Source: Burkholderia sp. 9120 (GTDB lineage Bacteria; Pseudomonadota; Gammaproteobacteria; Burkholderiales; Burkholderiaceae). Taken from it: a stretch of 64,000 nucleotides of DNA. The stretch is from NCBI RefSeq assembly GCF_000745015.1, contig NZ_JQNA01000002.1, positions 3,720,001 to 3,784,000 of the forward strand. Direction: 5' to 3'. This document shows positions 35,594 to 44,231 of this stretch, piece by piece. The notes below the pieces were generated by a model, which was not told the DNA's origin, searched no databases, and was given only the letters and a program-made list of their open reading frames with translations. The position numbers and the translations under genes are program-made. Each line of letters begins with the position of its first letter. Position 1 is the stretch's first letter.

Positions 35594-36703
35594 ATGAGCA
35601 GGCAGGTCCGTGGAACGATCGTGCGGTATGGGGCGGCGGCGTGCGTCGTGCTGACTCTGGCGGTGTCGGCGGCAGGGATTCCCGCGGTGGCGGCTGTGGC
35701 CACCACGGCCACTGCGGCCACCGCCGCGCAGCCGGCCGTGCGGCTCGGCAGCTTGCCGGCGTGCAAGGCCTTCAACGGCTTGCCGCCGGCGTCGGAACAG
35801 AACGATCAGGTGCGTGTGCCGGCCGGCAGCTTCGTGATGGGTTCGGATGGCGGTTATCCGGAAGAAGCGCCGGCGCGGCCCGTGAAAGTGGGCGGCTTCA
35901 TGATCGATCGATACGACGTGACGAACGCGGAATTCGCGCGCTTCGTCGCGGCGACCGGTTACCGGACGCTCGCCGAACGCGGGCTCGATGCAAAGCGCTA
36001 TCCGTCGTTGCCGGCGCAGATGACGCGCCCCGGCTCGACGGTGTTCCTACCGCCGAAAGATCTGCTGGTCAGTGCGATGCAATGGTGGCATTTCGTGCCG
36101 GGCGCCGACTGGCGGCATCCGACGGGACCGGACAGTTCGATTGACGGGCTCGCCAATCATCCGGTCGTGCATATCGCGTATGAAGATGCGCTGGCCTATG
36201 CGAAGTGGCGCGGCCGCGATCTGCCGACCGAAGCGGAGTACGAGTACGCGGCGCATGGCGGCACCTCGACTACTTACCCGTGGGGCGACACCTTCGAGAT
36301 CCGCGCGAAGCTGATGGCCAACACATGGCAGGGCGCTTTTCCGTTTCAGAACACCGCGAAAGACGGCTTTGTGTCGACCTCGCCGGTGGGCTGTTTTCCG
36401 GGCAACGGCTACGGCCTTTACGACATGGTCGGCAATGTCTGGCAATGGGTGAAGGACCCGTGGCAGCAGAACCACGCGCAGCGGGCGAACGAGCCGCCGC
36501 CGAACCCCGATGTCGATCTCGAAGACGCGCTGGTCGCCAAGGCGCGTAGCACCGAACTCGGCACCATTAAAGGCGGCTCGTTTCTGTGTTCGCCGATCTA
36601 TTGCAAACGTTATCGGCCCAGCGCGCGTCACGCGCAGGACGTGACGATGGGCACCAATCACATCGGCTTTCGCACCGTCTTGAGACTGCCGCCCGGGTCA
36701 TAA
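35594..36703 (+). CDS. Exported formylglycine-generating enzyme (sulfatase modifying factor)
   Basis: 369 residues. Signal peptide (VVLTLAVSAAGIPAVAAVA) is followed by an FGE-sulfatase domain from about residue 75 (VPAGSFVMGSDGGYPEE, TNAEFARFV, LPTEAEYEYAAHGG, YDMVGNVWQWV). The active-site cysteine pair is kept as Cys332 and Cys337 in LCSPIYC, matching the copper-binding pair of aerobic FGEs. It converts Cys95 of the adjacent sulfatase to formylglycine. Both proteins carry signal peptides, so modification may take place in the periplasm. Overlap with the sulfatase is excluded by the chosen ATG 35594. Confidence 0.92.
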   Translation: MSRQVRGTIVRYGAAACVVLTLAVSAAGIPAVAAVATTATAATAAQPAVRLGSLPACKAFNGLPPASEQNDQVRVPAGSFVMGSDGGYPEEAPARPVKVGGFMIDRYDVTNAEFARFVAATGYRTLAERGLDAKRYPSLPAQMTRPGSTVFLPPKDLLVSAMQWWHFVPGADWRHPTGPDSSIDGLANHPVVHIAYEDALAYAKWRGRDLPTEAEYEYAAHGGTSTTYPWGDTFEIRAKLMANTWQGAFPFQNTAKDGFVSTSPVGCFPGNGYGLYDMVGNVWQWVKDPWQQNHAQRANEPPPNPDVDLEDALVAKARSTELGTIKGGSFLCSPIYCKRYRPSARHAQDVTMGTNHIGFRTVLRLPPGS

Positions 36704-36768
36704 GCGCGACCACGGCGGCGCCGTCAGCAGAAAAACTACAACCGATACACCTGGATCTGGAGAGTACT

Positions 36769-37938
36769 TTGAAATCACGAGAAAGAGCCGTGAGGGTGAC
36801 GCTCGTCGCCGCGTCCTGTGCATGGCTGTTAAGCGCGCCTCTCGCCGCTCATGCCCAAAGCCGTGTGACCTTGAGCGGCATTATCGACGCAGGCGTGCTG
36901 TACGCGAACAACAGCGGCGGCCATGCCGACTGGTCCACCACCAGCGGGCAACTGACCGCCTCACGCTGGATCATGACCGGCAGCGAAGACCTGGGCGGCG
37001 GATCGCACGCGATCTTCCGCCTGATGAGTCCATTCAATATTCAGAATGGCAATGGCACGGGCCGCGCGTTCAACGTCGCCTATCTGGGCCTCGCCGACGA
37101 CCGGTTCGGCACGCTGACGATAGGCCGGCAATGGGACACGACCATCGACACCGTCTCGGGATTCGCCACCAACGAAACATGGGCCGGCTACGTCGGCGCT
37201 CATGTCGGCGACGCGGACAACACCAACGCGAGTTTCAAGGTCAGCAATACGGTCAAATACGCGAGCCCGCAATTTGCGGGTCTGAGCTTTGGCGCGACCT
37301 ATGGCTTCAGCAATCAGGCCGCTGCAACGGACGGCTCGGGCGGCTTCGCGAACAACCGCATGATGAGCGCGGGGGCGGCTTATGCTCACGGGCCGTTCGC
37401 GGCCGGCATCGGTTTTCTGCAGGCGGACCGGCCCGATGCGCAACCGGCCGGCGCGTTGGGCGCGCCGGGCGCCAGCGTGTACGACGACTATGAGAATACG
37501 TTTTCAACCAGCATCGCCAGCACGGCCGGGGTGAAACGGCAGCGCATCTGGCTGGCGGGAGCGTCGTACCAGTTCTTCGGCGCGCTCACGCTGGGCGGCA
37601 TGTACTCGAAAACGCAGTATCGCTATCTGGATGCCACCGCGTTGACGCTCGATAACTACGAGGCGAACCTGACGTGGCAGGTCACGCCGGCGTGGCAAAC
37701 CGGACTGGCCTACATCCGTACGAACGGAAGTTATTCGGGCAGCGGGACCGGCAACGCGGAACCGGGCTGGGATCAGATCAACCTCGGCACCTCGTATTTG
37801 CTGTCCAGGCGCACAACGCTTTATCTGATCGGCGTCGCGCAACAGGGGCGTCATGCCGTCGCGCAGATCTATGGCGTAAGCCCGTCGAGCACGCGCCGGC
37901 AACTGGTGGTGACAACGGGTATTCAGCACCAGTTCTGA
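36769..37938 (+). CDS. Gram-negative porin
   Basis: 389 residues beginning at a TTG with GGAG ten bases upstream. No ATG is available that gives a signal peptide. Leader VRVTLVAASCAWLLSAPLAAHA before Gln. The mature porin shows SRVTLSGIIDAG, GSEDLGGGSHAIFRL, FGTLTIGRQWD and a terminal Phe (IQHQF). Forms an outer-membrane diffusion channel. It follows the sulfatase/FGE pair by 65 bases and may admit anionic sulfate esters; specificity is inferred only from position. Confidence 0.9.
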   Translation: MKSRERAVRVTLVAASCAWLLSAPLAAHAQSRVTLSGIIDAGVLYANNSGGHADWSTTSGQLTASRWIMTGSEDLGGGSHAIFRLMSPFNIQNGNGTGRAFNVAYLGLADDRFGTLTIGRQWDTTIDTVSGFATNETWAGYVGAHVGDADNTNASFKVSNTVKYASPQFAGLSFGATYGFSNQAAATDGSGGFANNRMMSAGAAYAHGPFAAGIGFLQADRPDAQPAGALGAPGASVYDDYENTFSTSIASTAGVKRQRIWLAGASYQFFGALTLGGMYSKTQYRYLDATALTLDNYEANLTWQVTPAWQTGLAYIRTNGSYSGSGTGNAEPGWDQINLGTSYLLSRRTTLYLIGVAQQGRHAVAQIYGVSPSSTRRQLVVTTGIQHQF

Positions 37939-37982
37939 TCACGGCGTGACAGGGGCGTACCTGAGCCCCTCACCAGCCGTGA
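37938..37982. terminator. Two-arm hairpin between convergent genes
   Basis: TCACGGC and GCCGTGA form the outer stem and AGGGGC with GCCCCT the inner stem, between and over the stop codons of the porin and the DSD1-like gene. Symmetrical, so it could terminate both transcripts, but it lacks U-tracts. Confidence 0.4.
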
Positions 37983-39127
37983 AAGCGTCGCCATTCCACG
38001 CTGGCGCCGTCCGGCGTCACCGCGTGATACTCGGGAAACTGCGCGCCGGTTGCGCACGCATGGTTCGGCAGAATGCGCAGTTTCATGCCGAGCGGAAAGC
38101 GCTGGGTGATGTCGTCGGCGGAACCTGTGTGTGCTGCGGCCGACGTTGATCTCGACGTCGACGACAGTATCCCGTGCTCCTGATTCGCGCCGCTCACCAC
38201 GTACCCGGCTAGCGGCGTGCCGTTCAGCAAACACGGCTGGCCGTAGCCGAAATCGTGCGCCTGCTTCGACGTGCCGCGATCGCGGCTCAACGCCATCCAG
38301 CCCGCGTCGAGAATCGCCCAGCCCTTGTCCGCCTGATGACCGATCACAGTGGCGAGCACGCTCAGCGCGATGTCGTCGAGCGCGCACACGCCGACGTTGT
38401 GCATGACCAGATCGAACAGCACGTAGACGCCGGCGCGCACTTCGGTCACCCCGTCCAGTTGCGCGGCGGCCAGCGCGGTCGGCGTCGAGCCCACGCTGAC
38501 GGCGGGGCACGCAATGCCGGCTTCGCGCAGCCGCTCCGCCGCGCGCACGCAGCCCGCGCGTTCCTGCTCCGCGAGCGCGGCGAGCGCTTCGGGCGTATCG
38601 AGTTCGTAGCTGGAACCGGCGTGCGTCATCACGCCGCCTACCTTGACGCCGTTCTCATGCAGAATCCGGCCGACCACGAGCAAGGTGTCCTGTTCGGGCG
38701 TAATACCGGAGCGGTGTCCGTCGGTGTCGACCTCGATCCACACCTCGAACGCTTCACCGTGCTGGTCGCCGAACGCGGCAATCGCCGACGCCGCGCCCGG
38801 GTTGTCCACCACCAGCTTCAGATCGCAGCCCTGGCGGCGCAGCGCCAACGCGCGCGGCAACTTGGCGGGCACCATGCTGACCGCGTACAGAATGTCGGCG
38901 ACCCCGGCCGCGAAGAACGCCTCCGCCTCCTTCAGCGTGGACACTGCTATGCCGCGCGCGCCGGCAGCGATCTGCGCGCGCACCACGTCGATACATTTGG
39001 TGGTCTTCACATGCGGGCGGAACGCCACGCCCAGCGTGTTCATCTGCCCCTGCATGCGGGCGATGTTCTTCTGCATGCGCGCGACGTCGATCAGCGCGGC
39101 AGGCGTTTCAATGCGGTCGAGTTTCAT
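37970..39127 (-). CDS. DSD1/D-threonine aldolase family PLP enzyme
   Basis: 385 residues, fold-type III PLP enzyme. Schiff-base Lys is in RPHVKTTK near residue 40. VDNPGAASAI, THAGSSYEL, VSVGSTPTA and the C-terminal metal site PNHACAT (His and Cys) are visible. The family includes D-threonine aldolase, eukaryotic-type D-serine dehydratase and hydroxyaspartate dehydratase, which this sequence alone cannot separate. A Ser/Thr-rich insert (about residues 321-337) lies before the metal site. In line with a HAD hydrolase and a LysR regulator on the same strand. Confidence 0.87.
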   Translation of the reverse strand: MKLDRIETPAALIDVARMQKNIARMQGQMNTLGVAFRPHVKTTKCIDVVRAQIAAGARGIAVSTLKEAEAFFAAGVADILYAVSMVPAKLPRALALRRQGCDLKLVVDNPGAASAIAAFGDQHGEAFEVWIEVDTDGHRSGITPEQDTLLVVGRILHENGVKVGGVMTHAGSSYELDTPEALAALAEQERAGCVRAAERLREAGIACPAVSVGSTPTALAAAQLDGVTEVRAGVYVLFDLVMHNVGVCALDDIALSVLATVIGHQADKGWAILDAGWMALSRDRGTSKQAHDFGYGQPCLLNGTPLAGYVVSGANQEHGILSSTSRSTSAAAHTGSADDITQRFPLGMKLRILPNHACATGAQFPEYHAVTPDGASVEWRRFHGW

Positions 39128-39152
39128 GGTTTCACCGGTAAAAAGCGTGAGT

Positions 39153-39809
39153 TCAGTTCGCGCCGAAGCGGCGCAGCCACGGCGTCAGCAGATCTAGCGC
39201 GGGTGACTCGATCTCGGGCGGCTGCGCGCCGCTGACGAGCGGCAAGCCGACGCGGTTGTGCCAGTATGTTCGCAAGCCGACGGCGGCGGTGCCGAACATG
39301 TCGTAACTGGAGCCCGCGACGAACGCGGCTTCGTGCGCTTGCACGCCGAGTTGGTCGAGGGCGAGCCGGTAGGGCAGCGGATCGGGTTTGTACACGCCGG
39401 CTTCTTCGGCGGTCACGATGGCGTCCCAGTGAACCGGGAACAGATTCGCCGCCTGCTTGCCGAGGCGCGCGGAGCAGTTGGTGACCACCGCCAGTTTGCA
39501 ATGCGGCGCGAGCGCCTGCAACGCGTCCACGGCGCCGCTCCAGGGCGCAAGCTTTATCCAGTCGGCTTCGAGCGCGAGCGGCGCGGATTCGGGCAGGCCG
39601 ACTTCTTTGGCCGCGTCGCGCACCAGTTGTTCATACGGAAAGTAGTGGCCGCAGCCGTAGGTCAGACGCAGGTAGGCGGCCCGCCATGCGCGGCCGGTTG
39701 TCTCGGACCCGGCGGCGTGGTTCCACGACGTCCATGAGTCGAGCAGCGCGGTCAGAAGGTCGAAGAGCACCGCTTTCGGGTAGGCGGCGGGTGCGGATGT
39801 GTCGGTCAT
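39153..39809 (-). CDS. HAD-family hydrolase (haloacid dehalogenase type II-like)
   Basis: 218 residues from MTDTSAPAAY. HAD motifs in order: nucleophile Asp in VLFDLLTALLDS, motif II VVTNCS, Lys in GVYKPDP, and AGSSYDMFGTAAVG for motif IV. The second Asp of the phosphatase DxD is missing (DLL), as in dehalogenase-type members, so phosphatase activity is less likely. It is followed by the PLP enzyme after 25 bases. The substrate is unknown; I place it with D-amino or hydroxy acid metabolism by context only. Confidence 0.85.
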   Translation of the reverse strand: MTDTSAPAAYPKAVLFDLLTALLDSWTSWNHAAGSETTGRAWRAAYLRLTYGCGHYFPYEQLVRDAAKEVGLPESAPLALEADWIKLAPWSGAVDALQALAPHCKLAVVTNCSARLGKQAANLFPVHWDAIVTAEEAGVYKPDPLPYRLALDQLGVQAHEAAFVAGSSYDMFGTAAVGLRTYWHNRVGLPLVSGAQPPEIESPALDLLTPWLRRFGAN

Positions 39810-39942
39810 GATGTGCCCGGCTTTGAGTGTGAACCGATTATAGATTTGCATCGGCACCGTGGCGTTTAGCCGGCTTTACTCATAGATTCAGCCAGACTGA
39901 ATCTTCCTGCGACCATGCAACCCAGCCACCGTGCTTTGATAT

Positions 39943-40848
39943 TCAGCGCCGCCACGGCGGCAGCGGCCTGAAGCGGCCTTGCAGATACTGCATGAAATGA
40001 CGGGTGCGTGCGGGCAGTCCGGCGCGCTGGTGCGTGAGCGCGACCACGTTGGCATCCGGCGTTTTCCAGCCTGGCAGCAAACGCACCAGCTTGCCTTTGG
40101 CGAGGTCGTCGGCGACATCCCATTCCGAGCGCAGAATCACGCCGCGACCTTCGCAGGCCCACTGGCGGATCACGTCGCCGTCGTTGCAGCTCATACGCGG
40201 CGCCATGCGTACGCTGTGACGCGCGCGGCCCTTGCTGAACTGCCAGAGCGTGACGTCTTCGTTATTCTCGCGCAGCACGATGCAGGGCAGCCGGCTCAGT
40301 TCTTCGGGCGACGCCGGCGCACCGACGCGGCGGATCAGTGCGGGCGCCGCGCAGACGAAGCGCGCATTCGGCGCGATCGTATAGCCGACCCGGTTCGACA
40401 CCGGCAGCTCGCCGATATGCACGACGATGTCGAAGCGATCCATGGTCTCGGTCAACGGCTGGTCGGAGAGCGTGAGCGCTACGTCGATATCCGGATTCTC
40501 CTGCTGGAAGGCCGCAATCGCCGGCGCGAGGTGGCGCCGGCCGAAACCGAGCGGCGCGTTGATTTTCAGTGTGCCTATCAAGCCGCCGCGGCGCATCTGC
40601 AAATCGTCGAACAAGGCGTCGAACTGCTGGACCAGTTCGGCGCCGCGTTCGCACAGCAAGGTGCCTTCTTCCGTGAATTGCAGGCGGCGCGCGGTGCGGT
40701 TCACCAGTTGCGTGCCCAACTTCTTTTCGAGTTGCTGAAGACGCTGTGTCACCGCCGACGGCGATAGCCCCAGTTTTCGCGCCGCGGCGATCAGGCTGCC
40801 GCTGTCGCGAATGGTTAGCAGGAAACGGATATCGGTCGAATCGTTCAT
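39943..40848 (-). CDS. LysR-family transcriptional regulator
   Basis: 301 residues. N-terminal winged helix (FLLTIRDSGSLIAAARKLGLSPSAVTQRL, then RLQFTEEG) and a LysR substrate-binding domain. Same strand as the HAD and DSD1-like genes, 133 bases upstream of them, so it may be their regulator despite lacking the usual divergent arrangement. A 7-bp inverted repeat lies 54 bases before its start. Confidence 0.9.
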   Translation of the reverse strand: MNDSTDIRFLLTIRDSGSLIAAARKLGLSPSAVTQRLQQLEKKLGTQLVNRTARRLQFTEEGTLLCERGAELVQQFDALFDDLQMRRGGLIGTLKINAPLGFGRRHLAPAIAAFQQENPDIDVALTLSDQPLTETMDRFDIVVHIGELPVSNRVGYTIAPNARFVCAAPALIRRVGAPASPEELSRLPCIVLRENNEDVTLWQFSKGRARHSVRMAPRMSCNDGDVIRQWACEGRGVILRSEWDVADDLAKGKLVRLLPGWKTPDANVVALTHQRAGLPARTRHFMQYLQGRFRPLPPWRR

Positions 40849-40902
40849 ATCGGCGACGGTTGAATGCTGGAATCTGGCAGCTTAAAGCCTTTCAACGGGC
40901 TT

Positions 40903-40922
40903 CAAACCGTTTTAGCGGTTTG
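40903..40922. promoter_or_regulatory. Inverted repeat upstream of the LysR gene
   Basis: CAAACCG, six bases (TTTTAG), CGGTTTG. Lies in the 263-base space between the LysR gene and the divergent sulfotransferase gene, where an autoregulatory site would be expected. Confidence 0.45.
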
Positions 40923-41111
40923 GGACACACGGTTTCCACCACCGTGCTGTCTGCGCCGCCCAACATGCACGGCCGGCGTTGCAAGGTAAAGTGATGCTTC
41001 TGTAACGCGGTCGACAGCTTGACCCGCTAAAGTGGGCGCCAGGATTGAAGCGGCGCAGGCCGCGTCCATTTTCCATCGCCTCGCTGCCGCTTTTACTGGA
41101 AGAGAAGTCTC

Positions 41112-42224
41112 ATGTCGTCTTCAGCCAATCCGTCAGGCGCCGCTTCATCGAACGATCCGGCCGTGCAACCGGACGCTACCGTGCAAGAAAATCCCCTGAA
41201 ACAAGGGGTATTTCTGCATACGGGCTGGCGTAGCGCGGGAACGTGGGTCTGGTCGCGCCTGCGCGCGCTCGACACGGCAACCGGTTTCTACGAACCGCTC
41301 AGCAACGTGCTCGCGGACCTGAGCCTCGCGGATGTTGCCGCGTCGCGTCCCACGCTGACATCCGGTCATCCGCCGCTCGCCGCGCCGTATTTCGACGAAT
41401 ACCGGCCGTTTCTTCACGAAGGCGCGCGGGGTGTCGAGGGATATAGAAAGCGCTTCGGCATCGATCGTTTCGCCATCGCACCGGATGCGGAATTCCCCGC
41501 GTTGCAGGCCTATTTGCGCACTCTTTCCGAGCGCACGCTCGAAGAAAAACGTGTGCCGGTCTTCAAGTTCTGCCGTTCATCGGGCCGCTTGCCGTGGCTG
41601 AAGCAGGCCTTTCCGCAAGCCATGCATGTGGGTGTGTTGCGCAATCCCGCGTCGCAGTTCGCGTCGGGCTGGCTGCTCAGTCAGCAGTGGAGCAATGCAT
41701 TTTTTGTCGCGGCGCCGTTTCGCGTGCTGGGTTTGAATCAGACGGACCCGCTGGTCAGGGAGGCGATTGCCGTCTGCGGCGTGAGCCTGCCGCCCGTCGC
41801 GCCCACCTCGGACGATGCGTACGCGCTGGCGTGCGAACAATATGCGCGCAGCGCGGAAGCCCATAACGCGTACCGGGCCTTCGTGGCGTTGTGGATTCTT
41901 TGTGCGTTGCGGATGGCCGACGGCGTGGATCTGCTGGTCGATATGGACCAGCTCGGGCAGTCGCGCGACTACGCGGCCGGCTTACGCGCCGCGTTCGAGA
42001 CGCACAGTGGTCTGTCGCCCGACTTCAGTAGCGCGCGCGACCTGGTGGACGAGACGCGGCGTAGCGCGTCGCGCATTACCGGCATCGACGGACGGTCCAT
42101 GCGTACCGTTCACTCCGCCGCGCTGAAATTCCTCAAGGCGCAGGGCGCGACCGATACAGCGTTCATCGAACGGGTTCGCGAGAAGATGGTGCTGGCCAAC
42201 GAGCTGACGGAGCTTTGGCGCTGA
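41112..42224 (+). CDS. Sulfotransferase-like protein
   Basis: 370 residues. The PAPS-binding loop is suggested by FLHTGWRSAGTWVWSRLR near residue 34 and the 3'-phosphate motif by HVGVLRNPASQFASGW near residue 175. No signal peptide. Transfers sulfate from PAPS to an acceptor that cannot be told from sequence. Divergent from the LysR gene. Downstream comes mmsA, 243 bases away, with no clear functional link. Confidence 0.8.
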   Translation: MSSSANPSGAASSNDPAVQPDATVQENPLKQGVFLHTGWRSAGTWVWSRLRALDTATGFYEPLSNVLADLSLADVAASRPTLTSGHPPLAAPYFDEYRPFLHEGARGVEGYRKRFGIDRFAIAPDAEFPALQAYLRTLSERTLEEKRVPVFKFCRSSGRLPWLKQAFPQAMHVGVLRNPASQFASGWLLSQQWSNAFFVAAPFRVLGLNQTDPLVREAIAVCGVSLPPVAPTSDDAYALACEQYARSAEAHNAYRAFVALWILCALRMADGVDLLVDMDQLGQSRDYAAGLRAAFETHSGLSPDFSSARDLVDETRRSASRITGIDGRSMRTVHSAALKFLKAQGATDTAFIERVREKMVLANELTELWR

Positions 42225-42467
42225 TTGCGTCAGCCGGCACACCCGCCGGACCAATACAGTTGCCGCACAAAAAACAATACAGTGAGGCGCGGTTTTATTG
42301 CGCTGTATCGGGAATCCGACCGGCGCCGTCGATACAGTTTGCAAGTCTTGGCGAGCCTGCCGGCGAGCGGAACACCGCTCGCGCGCGGCGCGACTCAGCC
42401 TGATCTTTTTGCCTGCGGCCGGGAACCCGACCTGCGTCGCGGCCGATCCCGAACCCGAGGTAAGGAC

Positions 42468-43991
42468 ATGAATGCAGTGAACGAGCAGGCGAAGCTGTCG
42501 GTGCAGCAGTTGGGCCACTTTATCGGCGGCGCGCCGGTTGCGGCGACCAGCGGCCGCTTCAAGGACGTGTTCAATCCGGCCACCGGCAGGGTGACCGGTT
42601 CGGTTGCACTGGCTTCGGTCGAGGAAGTGGACGCCGCCGTGCAGGCCGCCAAAGCCGCATTCCCGGCCTGGAGTGAAACCGCACCGCTCAAGCGCGCGCG
42701 CATTCTGTTCAAGTTCAAGGAATTGCTGAACCAGCATCACGACGAACTTGCCATGCTGATCACGCGCGAACACGGCAAGGTGTTCACGGACGCGCAAGGC
42801 GAAGTGGTGCGCGGTATCGAAGTGGTCGAGTTCGCATGCGGCATTCCGAACCTGCTGAAGACCGACTTCACCGACCAGATCGGCGGCGGCATCGACAACT
42901 GGAATCTGCGTCAGGCGCTCGGCGTGGTCGCGGGCATCACGCCGTTCAATTTCCCGGTCATGGTGCCGATGTGGATGTTCCCGGTCGCGCTGGCTTGCGG
43001 CAATACGTTCGTGCTGAAGCCGTCCGAGCGCGATCCTTCCGCGTCGCTGCGTATCGCGGCGTTGCTGAAGGAAGCCGGTCTGCCCGACGGCGTGTTCAAC
43101 GTCGTGAACGGCGACAAGGCGGCGGTCGACGCGCTGATCGAGCACCCGGACGTCGCGGCGCTGTCGTTCGTCGGCTCCACGCCGATTGCCGAATACATTC
43201 ACGCGGAAGCGTCGAAGCGCGGCAAGCGCGTGCAGGCGCTCGGCGGCGCGAAGAATCACCTCGTGGTGATGCCGGACGCGGATCTGGACCAGGCGGTCGA
43301 CGCGTTGATCGGCGCGGCCTACGGATCGGCGGGCGAGCGCTGCATGGCGATTTCGGTGGCGGTGGCGGTCGGCCATGTCGCCGACACGCTGATCGAGAAG
43401 CTGGTGCCGCGCGTCAAGTCGTTGGTGATCAAGAACGGCGAGCATCTCGATGCGGAGATGGGCCCGCTGGTGACCGCTGAACATAAGGCCAAGGTGGCCG
43501 GTTATATCGCTTCGGGCGTGGAGGAAGGCGCGAAGCTGATCGTCGACGGGCGCACGCACCCGGTGGCGAATGAGGCCGGCTTCTTTATCGGCGGCACGTT
43601 GTTCGATAACGTCGGGACCGAAATGAAGATCTATCAGGAAGAGATCTTCGGCCCAGTGCTGGCAGTGGTACGCGTGCCCGATTTCGCGAGCGCGGTCGCA
43701 TTGATCAACGCGCATGAGTTCGGCAACGGCGTGTCGTTGTTCACGTCGGACGGCGGCGTGGCACGCGCGTTTGGCCGCCAGATTCAGGTCGGCATGGTCG
43801 GCATCAACGTGCCGATTCCGGTGCCGATGGCGTGGCACTCGTTCGGCGGCTGGAAGCGCTCGCTGTTCGGCGATCATCATGCTTATGGCGAAGAGGGCGT
43901 GCGCTTCTATACGCGCTACAAGAGCATCATGCAGCGCTGGCCGGATAGCATCGCGAAGGGTGCGGAATTCACGATGCCGGTAGCGAAGTAA
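42468..43991 (+). CDS. mmsA: Methylmalonate-semialdehyde dehydrogenase (CoA-acylating)
   Basis: 507 residues. Aldehyde dehydrogenase of the MmsA branch: [16 protein letters not shown] with the oxyanion Asn, [16 protein letters not shown], catalytic Cys in [12 protein letters not shown], and the family's [18 protein letters not shown]. Converts methylmalonate or malonate semialdehyde plus CoA to propionyl- or acetyl-CoA, in valine, beta-alanine and inositol catabolism. No mmsB is adjacent. The start is the ATG at 42468, as the longer open frame is unconserved. A strong terminator follows. Confidence 0.93.
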   Translation: MNAVNEQAKLSVQQLGHFIGGAPVAATSGRFKDVFNPATGRVTGSVALASVEEVDAAVQAAKAAFPAWSETAPLKRARILFKFKELLNQHHDELAMLITREHGKVFTDAQGEVVRGIEVVEFACGIPNLLKTDFTDQIGGGIDNWNLRQALGVVAGITPFNFPVMVPMWMFPVALACGNTFVLKPSERDPSASLRIAALLKEAGLPDGVFNVVNGDKAAVDALIEHPDVAALSFVGSTPIAEYIHAEASKRGKRVQALGGAKNHLVVMPDADLDQAVDALIGAAYGSAGERCMAISVAVAVGHVADTLIEKLVPRVKSLVIKNGEHLDAEMGPLVTAEHKAKVAGYIASGVEEGAKLIVDGRTHPVANEAGFFIGGTLFDNVGTEMKIYQEEIFGPVLAVVRVPDFASAVALINAHEFGNGVSLFTSDGGVARAFGRQIQVGMVGINVPIPVPMAWHSFGGWKRSLFGDHHAYGEEGVRFYTRYKSIMQRWPDSIAKGAEFTMPVAK

Positions 43992-44025
43992 TCGGTAGAG
44001 AATAAAAAAGTATTGCTGTAGTGAG

Positions 44026-44058
44026 AAAGCCACGCCTGAATCAGGCGTGGCTTTTTTT
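44026..44058 (+). terminator. Rho-independent terminator after mmsA
   Basis: AAGCCACGCCTGA (44027-44039) pairs perfectly with TCAGGCGTGGCTT (44041-44053), leading into a run of T. It separates mmsA from the type VI secretion island. Confidence 0.93.
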
Positions 44059-44231
44059 CATTTGAGGCCTGGAAATAGGCTAGATATTCGTTATGCATTG
44101 AATCAGGTTGCTTTCTGAAATTTCTCATCTTTGCCTCGTCAATTTCGTCATCGCGTCCTACGTAGAATCGCGCCTTCTGGCCCGTTAGCATTGGCAGCGC
44201 GAGCCGAGGGAGACAAAATTGGGCATAGAGA

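Noticed and set aside
41982..44033. Minus-strand open frame of 683 codons opposite mmsA
   Set aside because: Antisense shadow of mmsA and the sulfotransferase end; no protein-like features.
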